Assembly (NCBI RefSeq): GCF_902826655.1
Contig: NZ_CADEFR010000004.1
Location: 99,291 to 163,290 of the forward strand
DNA: 64,000 nucleotides
Reading direction: 5' to 3'
DNA from: an uncultured Methylibium sp.
GTDB taxonomy: Bacteria > Pseudomonadota > Gammaproteobacteria > Burkholderiales > Burkholderiaceae_C
The translations under genes and the position numbers were made by a program. Below are positions 17,967-26,747 of this stretch, piece after piece; position 1 is the stretch's first letter; every line of letters starts with the position of its first letter. The notes under the pieces were generated by a model. That model saw nothing but the letters and a program-made list of their open reading frames with translations, was not told the origin of the DNA and ran no database searches.

Positions 17967-18411
17967 GATGGTGGCGTCCACCACGGTGCCGGTCTTGAGT
18001 ATCAGGCCTTGCTGCGCCAGGCCTGCGTTGATGGTGGCCAGCACCTGCGGCGCAAGGTCGTGCTTCTCCAGCAGATGCCGGAACCGCAGGATGGTGGTCT
18101 CGTCGGGCATGCGGGCCGCACCGTCAAGGCCGACGAAACGACGGTACAGAGGACGCTCGTGCAGTTCCTCTTCCATGGCTGGATCGCTCAGGTTCCACCA
18201 CAACTGCAGGCAGTGAATGCGCACCATGGTCTCGATGGGAAACGGCGGTCGCCCGCCCAGTGCCTGGTGCGCGCCGCGGGCGTGCGGCTGAATCAACGCG
18301 ACGAGCGCGGCCCAAGGAAGACCTGGTTCACCTCGTCGAGGAAGACCTCCTTGCGGGTCTTCTTGGGCAGCGGGTCCAGGCCAAACGTCATCTGATCCAT
18401 GCCCTGCATCG
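17961..18411 (-). pseudogene. IS5-family transposase fragment, opposite strand
   Basis: Read on the minus strand, the start MDQMTFGLDPLPKKTRKEVF is in one frame. The continuation WAALVALIQPHARG, GRPPFPIETMVRIHCLQ and DETTILRFRHLLEKHDL is in another. The pattern matches the IS5 remnant at 16470 but the sequences differ clearly, so it is a different IS5-type element. It ends after VVDATI, before the catalytic core. Confidence 0.82.
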
Positions 18412-18630
18412 TGCTACGCCATCAAGCGGCGCAACAGTCGAAGTGACCAGAGGTCTTGCAGACCGTCCCTAGGGTATTTCCCATGGGATCAAGTTTCGTT
18501 GGCGCGCCCGGACAGCGGGTCGTGCTTCGTTTTGTCTGCCATGGCTATAGCTCCGGATTCGACAGCTCCCTACAGTCGCTGCAAACAAGCTGGCCCAGAA
18601 TCGGCACAGACCGGACCTGAGGAGACAATC

Positions 18631-19635
18631 GTGATTCGCGACGACGACGCAGACTTTCACGCACCCGATCCGGCCCATCCGACCTGGGCGGAGACCAACT
18701 ACTTCGGCTTCTACAACGCCGAGGAGCATCTCAACGTCGGGGTGTATGCCCTGTTCCGCCCCAATCTCGGCACGGTCACGACCTCGGTCTGCATGAACTC
18801 GCGCCGCACGGTGACGCACTGGGAGGCTGACTTCTGCGACATGCGCTCCGCCGTGCCGATCCCGCAGCCGCGCAACCTGCGCGACTACGCGCTCAGCAGC
18901 GGCCTGCACGTGCGCTGCCTTGCGCCCAACCGGCAGTGGCAGATCGACTACGACGACGGCCACGGCACCCGCATCGACGTTCGCTACGAAGCGCTGATGC
19001 CGGCCTTCGACATCCACGATCCGGCGATGGACCCGATGTGCGCGTCGGCGTCTCAGGAGGGTAAGTTCGCCTGGGGCACCGCCTACAACGGGCACTTCGA
19101 TCAGACCGGCGCCTTCAAGGGCAGCGTCACGGTGCGCGGGCGCACTGTGCCGATCGATTGCGTTTCGACGATGGACCACAGCTGGGGCCCGCGCCCCGAG
19201 CGCGGCGCGCCCGCGATGAGCTGGCTGCACGCTCACTTCTCGAAGGACTTGGCGATCCACGCCATCCTCGGTTTCAATCCGGCACAGGACAACGGGCGCG
19301 AACTGTGGCTCGCGCACGGCTATGTGCTCGAGCGCGGCAAGGTCTTCGGGCTGAAGGCCGGCACCGGCCAGACGCTGCGAAAGCAGGAGCGCTATCCCGA
19401 GAGCATCGCCCTGCGACTGACCGACGGCACCAATCGCGTGTGGGAGCTGAATGGGCGCGCCGTGACCACGATGCCTTGGGTCTACGTGCCCAACAGCATC
19501 GGCTTCAACACGCTCAGCGAGTGGACCTGCGGCACGCAGCGCGGCTGGGGCGAGGTGATGGACTTCATCGAGTTGCCGGTCCTCAATACGCTCAACAGCG
19601 CCCCGGCCACGTTGCGCGCGTCCAAACCGCTTTGA
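18631..19635 (+). CDS. DUF7064-like protein, possible lipocalin-fold hydratase-type enzyme
   Basis: The 334-residue frame starts at GTG, chosen because GAGGAGAC lies 5 bases upstream; the frame is open further back but without a good start. The central motif MDHSWGPRPERG (about residues 178-189) recalls the DHSWGPR signature of the DUF7064/7065 proteins, which I remember as related in fold to CrtC carotenoid hydratases. Histidines and tryptophans around it (WLHAHF) could line a hydrophobic pocket. There is no signal peptide. A role in hydrating or dehydrating a small branched alcohol is speculation. It is the first intact gene of the catabolic block. Confidence 0.6.
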   Translation: MIRDDDADFHAPDPAHPTWAETNYFGFYNAEEHLNVGVYALFRPNLGTVTTSVCMNSRRTVTHWEADFCDMRSAVPIPQPRNLRDYALSSGLHVRCLAPNRQWQIDYDDGHGTRIDVRYEALMPAFDIHDPAMDPMCASASQEGKFAWGTAYNGHFDQTGAFKGSVTVRGRTVPIDCVSTMDHSWGPRPERGAPAMSWLHAHFSKDLAIHAILGFNPAQDNGRELWLAHGYVLERGKVFGLKAGTGQTLRKQERYPESIALRLTDGTNRVWELNGRAVTTMPWVYVPNSIGFNTLSEWTCGTQRGWGEVMDFIELPVLNTLNSAPATLRASKPL

Positions 19636-19644
19636 GGCTTCGCG

Positions 19645-19800
19645 TGCCGCCCGCCATCTTCTTCGACACAGATGACACCCTGGTGGACACGCGCGCCGCA
19701 TCGTGGAAGCTGTTCGCGCAGACGAACAGCAAGCACGGTCCGGGCGCCCCCACTCGCCTTGCATCCTCTGCCATCTTCGAGGAGAGTTTCCTCGAGTCGC
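19645..19800 (+). pseudogene. HAD-hydrolase N-terminal remnant
   Basis: Beginning at a GTG ten bases after the previous stop, the frame reads PPAIFFDTDDTLVDTRAASW. This is a clear HAD motif I (the DxDDT type with its nucleophilic aspartate) and start of the cap. After about 30 more residues the frame turns into arginine-rich shadow sequence and no later HAD motif follows. It appears to be the leftover start of a phosphatase gene. Confidence 0.55.
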
Positions 19801-20135
19801 TGACGCGGCGCTGTTCGTCGGCATCGCGCCCTGCTTTTCAAACGCGTTTTCGGGCGACTGCAGCACGGCCTACCGCGAGGACGCGCCGGGCGGGGACATC
19901 CGCGGCGCACGGCCGCGGACGCCCAGGTGATTTGGGCGCCGCGCCGCGTGACCCGGAGGCCGGCGTGAAGGCGCAGCAGCGTGGTGGGCGGGCCGGCGCC
20001 GAGCCCGTCGCCACGCGCCGCCCGCGCGACCACTCGCCGTAGCGCCGGCCCTGAAGTTAAGCCCGTGGTCGCGTGGCTACGCCGCCTAACGTGGCCAGCA
20101 AAAAACCGAAGTTCCTTCCTCAAGGAGACACGAAG
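19801..20135. other. Intergenic region before the 20136 operon
   Basis: No gene is visible. The stretch contains decayed sequence after the HAD remnant and should hold the promoter for the genes starting at 20136. I could not pick out a convincing -35/-10 pair. AAGGAG lies 10 bases before the next ATG. Confidence 0.45.
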
Positions 20136-21383
20136 ATGAAGTGCCTAGAACTGATGCCCCTCGAAGAAACCGTCAAGTGGGCCAAGCATAACTCCTGGTA
20201 CGTGGCCGACCTGTTGGCCCGCCGGGGCACAGAGGGCGTGAACCCGCTGATTCCGCGCGCGGAATACGAGATGCTGTCGTTCCAAACCACGTTCTTGCAG
20301 CACCCATGGCTGTACATGTGGCTGGGCGAGAAGGTCGGCATGGAGGGCATCCGCGCAACCTGCAGCTCCGGCCACCGGGAGTTCGGGATCAAGACGATCA
20401 CGCCGTGCAACATCCAGTGGGGCTGCGGGATTGCGCTGTTCGGCCGGCTGTTCCTGATCGACGGTGGTCTGATCGGGCCGAACGACTACACCGACAACCT
20501 GCGCATCATCTACAGTTTCTGGCGCACCGTCTTCGAGGGCTACATGCGGCAGAAGAAGCCCGCGGTCATGGACCTGGGCTATGCGCTGCAGGTGCTCGAC
20601 CAGGACGTGGTCGAAGATCTTGGCACGAAGGTGGAGTCGCTGCGCGACCCGGAACTGCGCGCCACCGTGGGCCGCTTCAACTCGCTGGCGCAGCTGATGG
20701 GCTTCCTCGACCACTACGACAACCGGCTCGGGCTGGGCGACACCGGCCCGTACGACCTCGGCGACCGCTTGATGCTGGTCCGGGACTGCTTCGTCAACGA
20801 GAAGTCATTCCCTTGGACCTACGTCGTCGGCGACCTGCCGTTCTCGTACTCGCTGGTCCTGACCTACGACAAGAAGAAGATGATGCGCGACCGCCAGAGC
20901 GGCAAGCTGAAGATGTTCTCGATCTACAACACCGGCACGCTGTTCTGCGATCCGGCCGACTACGAGGACGAGGCACTGATCGAGGCGGCAGTCTATATGC
21001 GCGACGCCGACTTCCCGAATGGCACGACCACCAGGATTCCGCTGAATGAGCTGGAGACGCACATCGAGAAGATCGAGGGCGCAGTCGAGCGGATGTACTC
21101 GTATCTCGCGATGAAGCCACATTTCGACAAGATCCTCGAAGGCAACTGGACCTATGTCGCTGCCTCGCTGCCCTACGTGCGGGCGCACGACCTCGAGGCC
21201 GAGGCCGCCTCCATGGGGTTCTGGGACATGGATCTGCGCAGCATGGAGTACCTGCTCAAGGGCTACGGCAGGGCCGGCGAAGTCCAGCGCAAGGCGACGG
21301 CCGGGCTGGGAGCGCCTCCGCCGCAGCTTCCGGGGTTCCGCTGCAGGGGAACCAAGTTCGGCAGATACGAGATCAACAACTGA
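20136..21383 (+). CDS. Unrecognised 415-residue protein of a putative phosphotransfer operon
   Basis: I do not recognise this protein. It is soluble, with no signal peptide, and rich in aromatic and acidic residues. Conserved-looking features include ATCSSGHREFGIKTITPCNIQWGC (about residues 75-98, two possible cysteine ligands), DHYDNRLGLGDTGPYDLGDR (about 199-218) and SIYNTGTLFCDP. The cluster of Cys/His could bind metal. It is followed at 36 bases by 21420 and then by a stand-alone phosphohistidine domain at 21903, each with a strong ribosome binding site. It may be the catalytic or acceptor subunit of that system; this is inference. Confidence 0.7.
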   Translation: MKCLELMPLEETVKWAKHNSWYVADLLARRGTEGVNPLIPRAEYEMLSFQTTFLQHPWLYMWLGEKVGMEGIRATCSSGHREFGIKTITPCNIQWGCGIALFGRLFLIDGGLIGPNDYTDNLRIIYSFWRTVFEGYMRQKKPAVMDLGYALQVLDQDVVEDLGTKVESLRDPELRATVGRFNSLAQLMGFLDHYDNRLGLGDTGPYDLGDRLMLVRDCFVNEKSFPWTYVVGDLPFSYSLVLTYDKKKMMRDRQSGKLKMFSIYNTGTLFCDPADYEDEALIEAAVYMRDADFPNGTTTRIPLNELETHIEKIEGAVERMYSYLAMKPHFDKILEGNWTYVAASLPYVRAHDLEAEAASMGFWDMDLRSMEYLLKGYGRAGEVQRKATAGLGAPPPQLPGFRCRGTKFGRYEINN

Positions 21384-21419
21384 CAACGCGGCGCTTCGTC
21401 GAATGGAAAGGAGCTGAAC

Positions 21420-21881
21420 ATGGCTGATATCAAAGTGAAGAAGGACGCCGAGAAGCGGTTTGCTTGGTCGCACGAGGAGTGGACCCTGAGCAAGAACTTC
21501 CAGACGGCCGACGAGTTCGAGACCTGGCTGAGCAACGAGTCGAAGTACTTCATCCGCTGCAACTCGGGCTTCTACGCCCAATGCGTGATCGTCTGCATCG
21601 AGTCCAAGGGCGACGAGTTCCTGGCTTACGTGGACGCGTACAAGGGCAAGTTCCCCCCCTGGTACACGGCCGAGGAACTGGCCGTACTCGACATCGACGA
21701 GCTGCGCAAGGAGCCGGCGAAGATCAAGTGGGACGAAGATTGGGAGTGGACGACGCTGCGCAAGACCGACTTCCCGCTGCGTCTGAAGGAAGTTGTCTTC
21801 CTCTACCCGCCTCAGGAACCCGCGATTCCGTGGCTCTTCCTCTCGCCCGAGGAAAGCGGTCTGGACAAGATGAAGATCTGA
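21420..21881 (+). CDS. Unrecognised 153-residue acidic protein
   Basis: A soluble, acidic, tryptophan-rich protein (KIKWDEDWEWTTLRKTDFP near residues 100-118) without motifs I can assign. GAAAGGAG precedes the ATG at good distance. It lies between the 415-residue protein and the phosphohistidine-domain protein, so it is probably a small subunit of the same complex. The middle IRCNSGFYAQCVIVCIESK resembles an exposed beta strand pair. Confidence 0.7.
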   Translation: MADIKVKKDAEKRFAWSHEEWTLSKNFQTADEFETWLSNESKYFIRCNSGFYAQCVIVCIESKGDEFLAYVDAYKGKFPPWYTAEELAVLDIDELRKEPAKIKWDEDWEWTTLRKTDFPLRLKEVVFLYPPQEPAIPWLFLSPEESGLDKMKI

Positions 21882-21902
21882 CTCACCACAGGAGACACTC
21901 AC

Positions 21903-22352
21903 ATGGCTAACGAGACCGAGATCGACGGTTACCGCTACATCGGACAGGGCTACAACGTGGTTCCGATCGGCCGCCACAAGGGCGTGGCGCTGAACGTGAC
22001 AGATCCGAAACAGATGATCGCGTTGATGAAGGACCCGCAGAAGATCAAAGAGACGATGGTGGTCACGCCCGGCGGCACGACGACCTTCGTCGCGCCGCTG
22101 CTGTACAAGAAGCCCGCCGGCATCATCACCTACGCCGGAACGCCCGAATCTCACCTCGGCATCGTGGGGCGCAACTTCCGCGTGCCGATCATCATGACGC
22201 TGACCCTCGAGGGGGCGGAGTCCATTCCCGACGGCACGCCGCTGCTGATGGAGTGCGACGGCAAGCTGGGCCGCGTCTATGCGAAGATGGAAGTGAAAGC
22301 GGGGGCGCAGCAAGCGCCTGCGGATCAGTCGCCCGGGTCGACGCTCGGGTAA
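21903..22352 (+). CDS. Stand-alone PEP-synthase-type phosphohistidine swivelling domain
   Basis: This 149-residue protein matches the PEP-utilising mobile domain. GIITYAGTPESHLGIVGRNF aligns with the G-I-V-T-x-x-G-G-x-x-S-H-A-A-I-V-A-R core, with H84 as the predicted phosphohistidine; the strand VPIIMTLTLEGAESIPDGT follows. In PEP synthase and pyruvate phosphate dikinase this domain shuttles phosphate between an ATP-grasp site and the acceptor site. Here it is encoded alone, with no ATP-grasp gene beside it. The dikinase homologue at 43342 could serve as its partner. Phenylphosphate synthase is a known case of such a split enzyme acting on an alcohol. Confidence 0.78.
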   Translation: MANETEIDGYRYIGQGYNVVPIGRHKGVALNVTDPKQMIALMKDPQKIKETMVVTPGGTTTFVAPLLYKKPAGIITYAGTPESHLGIVGRNFRVPIIMTLTLEGAESIPDGTPLLMECDGKLGRVYAKMEVKAGAQQAPADQSPGSTLG

Positions 22353-22452
22353 TTGCCGAATCCGGCCGGCGTCCGGTCCTGGCCGGACCGCCGCCGGAGC
22401 CCCAACGCTCGAAGGAGCGACAAGAGCGGCGCGATGCCGCCATGCGACAATC

Positions 22453-23025
22453 ATGCTTACCGAAACTGAATTCCTCGTCTTCAATGCGGTCTATTTGAAG
22501 AAGATGGTCGCTGCACCGCAGATCGTCGAAATGACGGGCATAGGGGCGGACGACGTCGCGCGCTGTCTCGAGGACGCGACGACGCGGGGTTGGGTAATGG
22601 ATATGGGCGCCGACGGCGTGATGGTGCTCGACGACGGCGCCGCTGAGGTGTTGAAGCACTACGCCGAGGCCTATGTCCAACAGCGCAAAGATCCGGCGAT
22701 GACCGCCTGGTACCACGGCTTCGAGGCGCTGAACCTGCGCTTCATCGCCGCGGTGACGCAATGGCAGGAGAGCGACGGGGACTCGACCGCCGAGCGCCGA
22801 CTGCTGCAAGCGGCCGAACGGCTGGCCAAGGACATCGCGCTGCTGATGCCGGCGATCCCCCGCTATGCGGGCTACGTCGGCCGTCTGGAGAGCAGCATGG
22901 AAAGGGTCGACTTGGGCGAACGCGACTTCGTCTGCAACCCGACCGTGGACTCGGTGCACAACGTCTGGTTCGAATTCCACGAGGACATCCTCACGGTGCT
23001 CGGGCGCAAGCGCGATACGACGTGA
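22453..23025 (+). CDS. Small winged-helix-like protein, unrecognised
   Basis: This 190-residue protein has an N-terminal part ([20 protein letters not shown], then [20 protein letters not shown]) that reads like a winged-helix DNA-binding domain, with a predicted beta wing ending in GVMVLDDG. The rest is probably alpha-helical. It could regulate the operon or bind one of its proteins. It is separated by 100 bases from the swivelling-domain gene and by 250 bases from the shell protein gene. Confidence 0.6.
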   Translation: MLTETEFLVFNAVYLKKMVAAPQIVEMTGIGADDVARCLEDATTRGWVMDMGADGVMVLDDGAAEVLKHYAEAYVQQRKDPAMTAWYHGFEALNLRFIAAVTQWQESDGDSTAERRLLQAAERLAKDIALLMPAIPRYAGYVGRLESSMERVDLGERDFVCNPTVDSVHNVWFEFHEDILTVLGRKRDTT

Positions 23026-23275
23026 ACGTACGCGCCGCCGATGCTGCGCCATGGCGCCGCGCCGATGCCGCAGGGCCGCCGCTGGGCCTCCGTCCAGCGG
23101 GCGCGGCGGGGGCGGGCGGCGCTGCATGGACGTACACTGCGGTTCGCACGGAGACCGCTTGTTGACGCGGGAGCCGCGCGGCATGGCGGGAAGGCTGCGC
23201 TCCGCGCATGCGGCCGCTTCGATGCGGGCGAAGAGCTGTGCTCAGGTTCAAGGCAATCGATGGAAGGGGACGATC

Positions 23276-23554
23276 ATGACCGATGCCCTGCGCGGGGCGG
23301 CGCTGGGGCTGGTAGAGACGATCGGCAAGACTGCCGGGATGCACGCTGCCGACGCGATGGTGAAGGCGGCGAACGTGACCCTGCAGACGGCGCAGCAGCC
23401 GGGCGGCGGCATCATCACGGCGATCGTGGTGGGCGCGGTGCGCGCGGCCGGCGCGGCCGCGAAGGGTACCGTCGGAAAGGTGGGCGCCGCGCACGTGATT
23501 CCCCGCCCGCACGAAGAGGTCGAAGACATTATCGAGCGGCCCTGCGTGCGCTGA
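23276..23554 (+). CDS. Bacterial microcompartment hexameric shell protein (BMC-H)
   Basis: This 92-residue protein is a single BMC domain of standard length. [12 protein letters not shown], then [14 protein letters not shown] (with K30, the edge lysine of BMC hexamers), the pore-loop region QQPGGG (41-45) and [12 protein letters not shown] (with the conserved R77) are all canonical PduA/EutM features. The start has GGAAGGGG a few bases upstream. No BMC-P pentamer, BMC-T trimer or encapsulation-tagged enzyme is evident in the window. Either the other shell genes lie elsewhere or this protein acts without a closed compartment. The GAF-PucR regulator follows 15 bases later. Confidence 0.9.
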   Translation: MTDALRGAALGLVETIGKTAGMHAADAMVKAANVTLQTAQQPGGGIITAIVVGAVRAAGAAAKGTVGKVGAAHVIPRPHEEVEDIIERPCVR

Positions 23555-23569
23555 AGGACGGAGCAGTCG

Positions 23570-25882
23570 ATGCACCGGGCAAAGCGCAGCAAACACTTGG
23601 CCGTCGTGCCGCCTTCGGCTGGCGAGGCTTTGCCGGACCCTTGGCCGCACCTTGCTCCCAGCCCCGAGCCGGCCCTGCAGATCGGCGGCGCCCTGCGGGC
23701 GGTGGCCGACGCCGCGCTCGGCGGCGATCAACGGGTGAAGGAGGTGGCGGCAGCGTGCTTCGCCGCCGCGCTTGGCGGTTGCGGCGTGGCCGTGATCGAA
23801 CGGGTGGGCGCAGGTTGGTGCCGCGCCAGTGAGAATGCGTGCGGGCCGGGCGAACTCATTGCTGAGCTTCCGACGTCGGTCGCGACGTCGGGCGACATCT
23901 CCGTGCTGCCGGGTGTAGGCACCTTCGTGCCGGTGAATCCGGGGATCGGCGTCCTGGCGGATTGCCAGCTCGTCGACGCGGACCGGGCCCAGGTGCTGCG
24001 CTGCCTTGCGATCGGCTTCGAACTCGCGCTCACCGCGGCGAACCAGTATCGCGTCACGAGGGACGCGATGGAAGAGATCGACAGCCTGCAGCAGGTCGCC
24101 AGGCGCATTCTGTCCGCATCCGAACTGGACGAGGTGCTGTTCTCGATCGCGCGCGAGACGGTCCGGCTCCTTGGCGCGGACATCGGCGGGGTGTTTCTTC
24201 GAGACGGCGACGAGCTCGTGATGCGCAGTTGCGTCGGCAACGACACGCTGGACATCGATCGGCTCAGGATGAAGCGTGGACAGGGCCTTGCAGGGCGCGT
24301 TCTAGAGACCGGGCGCCCGTGCAAGGTCGACGACTACCTCGCCAGCGATCATGTCAGCCGCGACTACTTCTGGCTCGTTCGCGACGAGCAAATCCGCTGC
24401 GCGGTGGGCGCGCCGCTGCTTGCGCGAGAAGGCGTGATCGGCGTGCTCGAGGTTTGGCGCCGACGCGACGTGCCGTTCACCGATCAGGACGAGAAGCGCG
24501 TCGCCGCGCTCGCCAATCTGACGGCGATCGCGGTCCAGAATGCCCGGCTGTACGAAAGCCAGAAGGCTTCAGTGCAGCAGCTCACACAGACCAACGAGAG
24601 TCTGCGCCAGCAGCACGAGGTCGTGCGTGTGTCGGCACAACTCCAGGACGACGTCATCGGCGCCCTACTGGACGGCGGCGGCATCACGGCGATCGCGCGG
24701 ATCGTCGCCCGCCGTGCCGGTGTGGAGGTCGCGATCCTGGGGACCGATCTCGGGGTAATGGCTGCCTATCCGGCGCAGGTCTCGAACGGCGACTGGCTCG
24801 AGCGGGTGGAGACCGCCGTGCGGCAGTTCCCCGGGTACGCCAACAACACCAGCGTGACCTCCCGAGAGCGCGATGGCTGGCTCTCGCTGCGTCCGATCGT
24901 TGCTGGCGGGGACCGGATTGGCTGGGTATGCATGCGCTCGAACAGTGAGCCGGCCGAGATGCAAGAAGCCGCGAGCCGTCAAGGAGCGGTCGCTAGCGCG
25001 CTGTATTGCCTTGAGCAGCGTGCTGCAAGCGTCGCCCGGGCATCCGCGCTCGGCGCGTTGATGTGGGACTTGCTGGAGGGCACGCCGCCGGTCAGGCAAT
25101 CCGCGCTCGAGCGTTTGGCGGAGTTCCACATCGACCTGAGGGGTCCGCACCGCGTCGTCCATTGCACCATCGAGGGCCTGGCCGAGACGGCGCGCGGCGA
25201 GGGTTGGAACATGGACACGGTGCAGCGCAAGCAGCGCGACGTGCGAGATGCGAGCGAGCGAGCGCTGAGCGCTGCGGGACTGAAGTTGGCGTCCTCCCGT
25301 GGCGATCTGATCGTGGCGATCATCCCAGCGCTGGACGCCGCGCAGGTGACGCGGCAGCTCAAGTCGCTGAACGAGGAGATCCTGGCGAGGGACAAGGTCA
25401 GAACGTTCTGGGGCGTCAGCGCTCCATTCGATTCGCCGTCGCAGCTGTCGAACGCCAACCAGGAGGCCAAGTGTGCCGCGCTGGCCGTTGGGAAGCTGGG
25501 CACGGCGCAGAGCCCGGTGGTAATTCACGAGCATCTGGGCGTGCTGACGTTGTTATTGAATGGTGGCGGTATTGCCGAGGGGCACGACCTTCGCAAGTAC
25601 GTCGACCGCATGCTGGGCCCGATGCTCAAGTACGACTCCGCGCACCATGGCGTCCTGGCGAAGACGATCCGGTCCTATCTGGACAACGATTGTTCACTGA
25701 AGCTGACGGCGCTGCAGCTTTTCGTCCACGAGAAGACCGTCCGCTACCGTCTCGCCCAGTTCGAGGAGCTGACGGGCGTCGACTTGCGCCGCCACCGCGA
25801 ACGGATGTCGGTCGACCTAGCGTTGCTGATGCACGACTTCGCGACCCGGTCGGCCGGCGTAGCAGGCAAAGGGGCGGGCTGA
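23570..25882 (+). CDS. GAF-domain PucR/CdaR-type transcriptional regulator
   Basis: This 770-residue protein has an N-terminal region of unknown type (1-150), a GAF domain at about 170-330 (SELDEVLFSIARETVRLLGA through FTDQDEKRVAALANLTAIAVQNARLY), and a middle region resembling the PucR regulatory module. The C-terminus carries the PucR helix-turn-helix (LFVHEKTVRYRLAQFEELTG, about 715-734). The GAF domain probably senses a small pathway molecule. It is co-oriented with the shell protein gene at a 15-base distance and may control the 20136-23554 genes or the oxygenase genes. Confidence 0.85.
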   Translation: MHRAKRSKHLAVVPPSAGEALPDPWPHLAPSPEPALQIGGALRAVADAALGGDQRVKEVAAACFAAALGGCGVAVIERVGAGWCRASENACGPGELIAELPTSVATSGDISVLPGVGTFVPVNPGIGVLADCQLVDADRAQVLRCLAIGFELALTAANQYRVTRDAMEEIDSLQQVARRILSASELDEVLFSIARETVRLLGADIGGVFLRDGDELVMRSCVGNDTLDIDRLRMKRGQGLAGRVLETGRPCKVDDYLASDHVSRDYFWLVRDEQIRCAVGAPLLAREGVIGVLEVWRRRDVPFTDQDEKRVAALANLTAIAVQNARLYESQKASVQQLTQTNESLRQQHEVVRVSAQLQDDVIGALLDGGGITAIARIVARRAGVEVAILGTDLGVMAAYPAQVSNGDWLERVETAVRQFPGYANNTSVTSRERDGWLSLRPIVAGGDRIGWVCMRSNSEPAEMQEAASRQGAVASALYCLEQRAASVARASALGALMWDLLEGTPPVRQSALERLAEFHIDLRGPHRVVHCTIEGLAETARGEGWNMDTVQRKQRDVRDASERALSAAGLKLASSRGDLIVAIIPALDAAQVTRQLKSLNEEILARDKVRTFWGVSAPFDSPSQLSNANQEAKCAALAVGKLGTAQSPVVIHEHLGVLTLLLNGGGIAEGHDLRKYVDRMLGPMLKYDSAHHGVLAKTIRSYLDNDCSLKLTALQLFVHEKTVRYRLAQFEELTGVDLRRHRERMSVDLALLMHDFATRSAGVAGKGAG

Positions 25883-25956
25883 CCACGCGCGGCGAAGTCG
25901 CCGTGCTGCGAGACGGCCACAAAGATGGCGACACCAGCCCGTCCGGCGCACGGCGT

Positions 25957-26628
25957 TCAGCTATGCGCGACTTGCCATTCTTTGCACCCGACGCGGTCGT
26001 GTGCCGCGGTGATATGGGCGCCGATGGCACGCGCCGCGCCAGCTGCATCACCTCGAGCGATGGCTTCCAGCACCGCGGCATGTTCATTCCACACATCGCG
26101 TGCCAACTCACGATGCTGCAACACTTCACCCATGGACCGGCGCAGGTGCTGCCAGTGGGCCTGCATCGACTGAACCACGAGCGGATTCCCGCTGGCCTGG
26201 TAGATCCACTCATGAAAGTCCACGTCTGCCAGAAGTGCGGCGTGCGCGTCGCCTGCAGCTGCAACCTTCAGGCCGAACTGAACGATAGCCTTGCCGGCGG
26301 TGACCTGCCCCTTCGTCGCGCGTACTGCAGCCAGCGAAGCCGCCAGCGGCTCCAAGGCCGAGCGCAACTCGAAGATCGCGTCAAAGCGGGCGCGGTCGAC
26401 GGGCGCCACTTGAAGCCCACGTCTTCCGCGGTCTACCAAGAAGCCTTGCACTTTGAGCTGACTCAGCGCAGTCAACACCGGCTGGCGAGACACCTGCAGC
26501 TTCTCCGCGAGTTCATCCTGCCGCACCGGGTCTCCTGGTGCCAGAACCCCCTCGCAGATCGCGTCCAGGATCTTCTCGTAGACCTGTTCGACGAGCGGCT
26601 TGGTGCGCTGAACGGATTCGATGCTCAT
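25957..26628 (-). CDS. GntR-family (FadR subfamily) transcriptional repressor
   Basis: This 223-residue regulator has an N-terminal winged helix (PVRQDELAEKLQVSRQPVLT, about residues 34-53) and an all-helical FCD effector domain with the usual metal-binding Asp/His pattern (FHEWIYQASGN, and histidines in NEHAAVLEAI and GAHI). FadR-type regulators normally bind an acid or acyl ligand. It diverges from hcmB across 119 bases, so it most likely controls the mutase operon and itself. The start MSIESV was chosen over a longer frame that would run into the operator region. Confidence 0.85.
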   Translation of the reverse strand: MSIESVQRTKPLVEQVYEKILDAICEGVLAPGDPVRQDELAEKLQVSRQPVLTALSQLKVQGFLVDRGRRGLQVAPVDRARFDAIFELRSALEPLAASLAAVRATKGQVTAGKAIVQFGLKVAAAGDAHAALLADVDFHEWIYQASGNPLVVQSMQAHWQHLRRSMGEVLQHRELARDVWNEHAAVLEAIARGDAAGAARAIGAHITAAHDRVGCKEWQVAHS

Positions 26629-26747
26629 GGCGCCTGCATTATCGCTGCGATCTAGGGTAAATACCGAATGTCGCATGTCGCATGTCGCATACGATAAGCG
26701 CATTCTCAGCGACTTGCAACCTTCTTCATCGGAAACAACAGCTCGCC
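26629..26747. promoter_or_regulatory. Divergent gntR / hcmB control region with three tandem ATGTCGC repeats
   Basis: The 119 bases between the repressor start and the hcmB start hold three perfect head-to-tail copies of ATGTCGC at 26668-26674, 26675-26681 and 26682-26688, followed at once by ATACGAT. An imperfect palindrome ATCGCTGCGAT lies at 26641-26651. Such sites are plausible operators for the adjacent GntR protein and for overlapping divergent promoters. No -35/-10 pair can be named with confidence. Confidence 0.55.
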
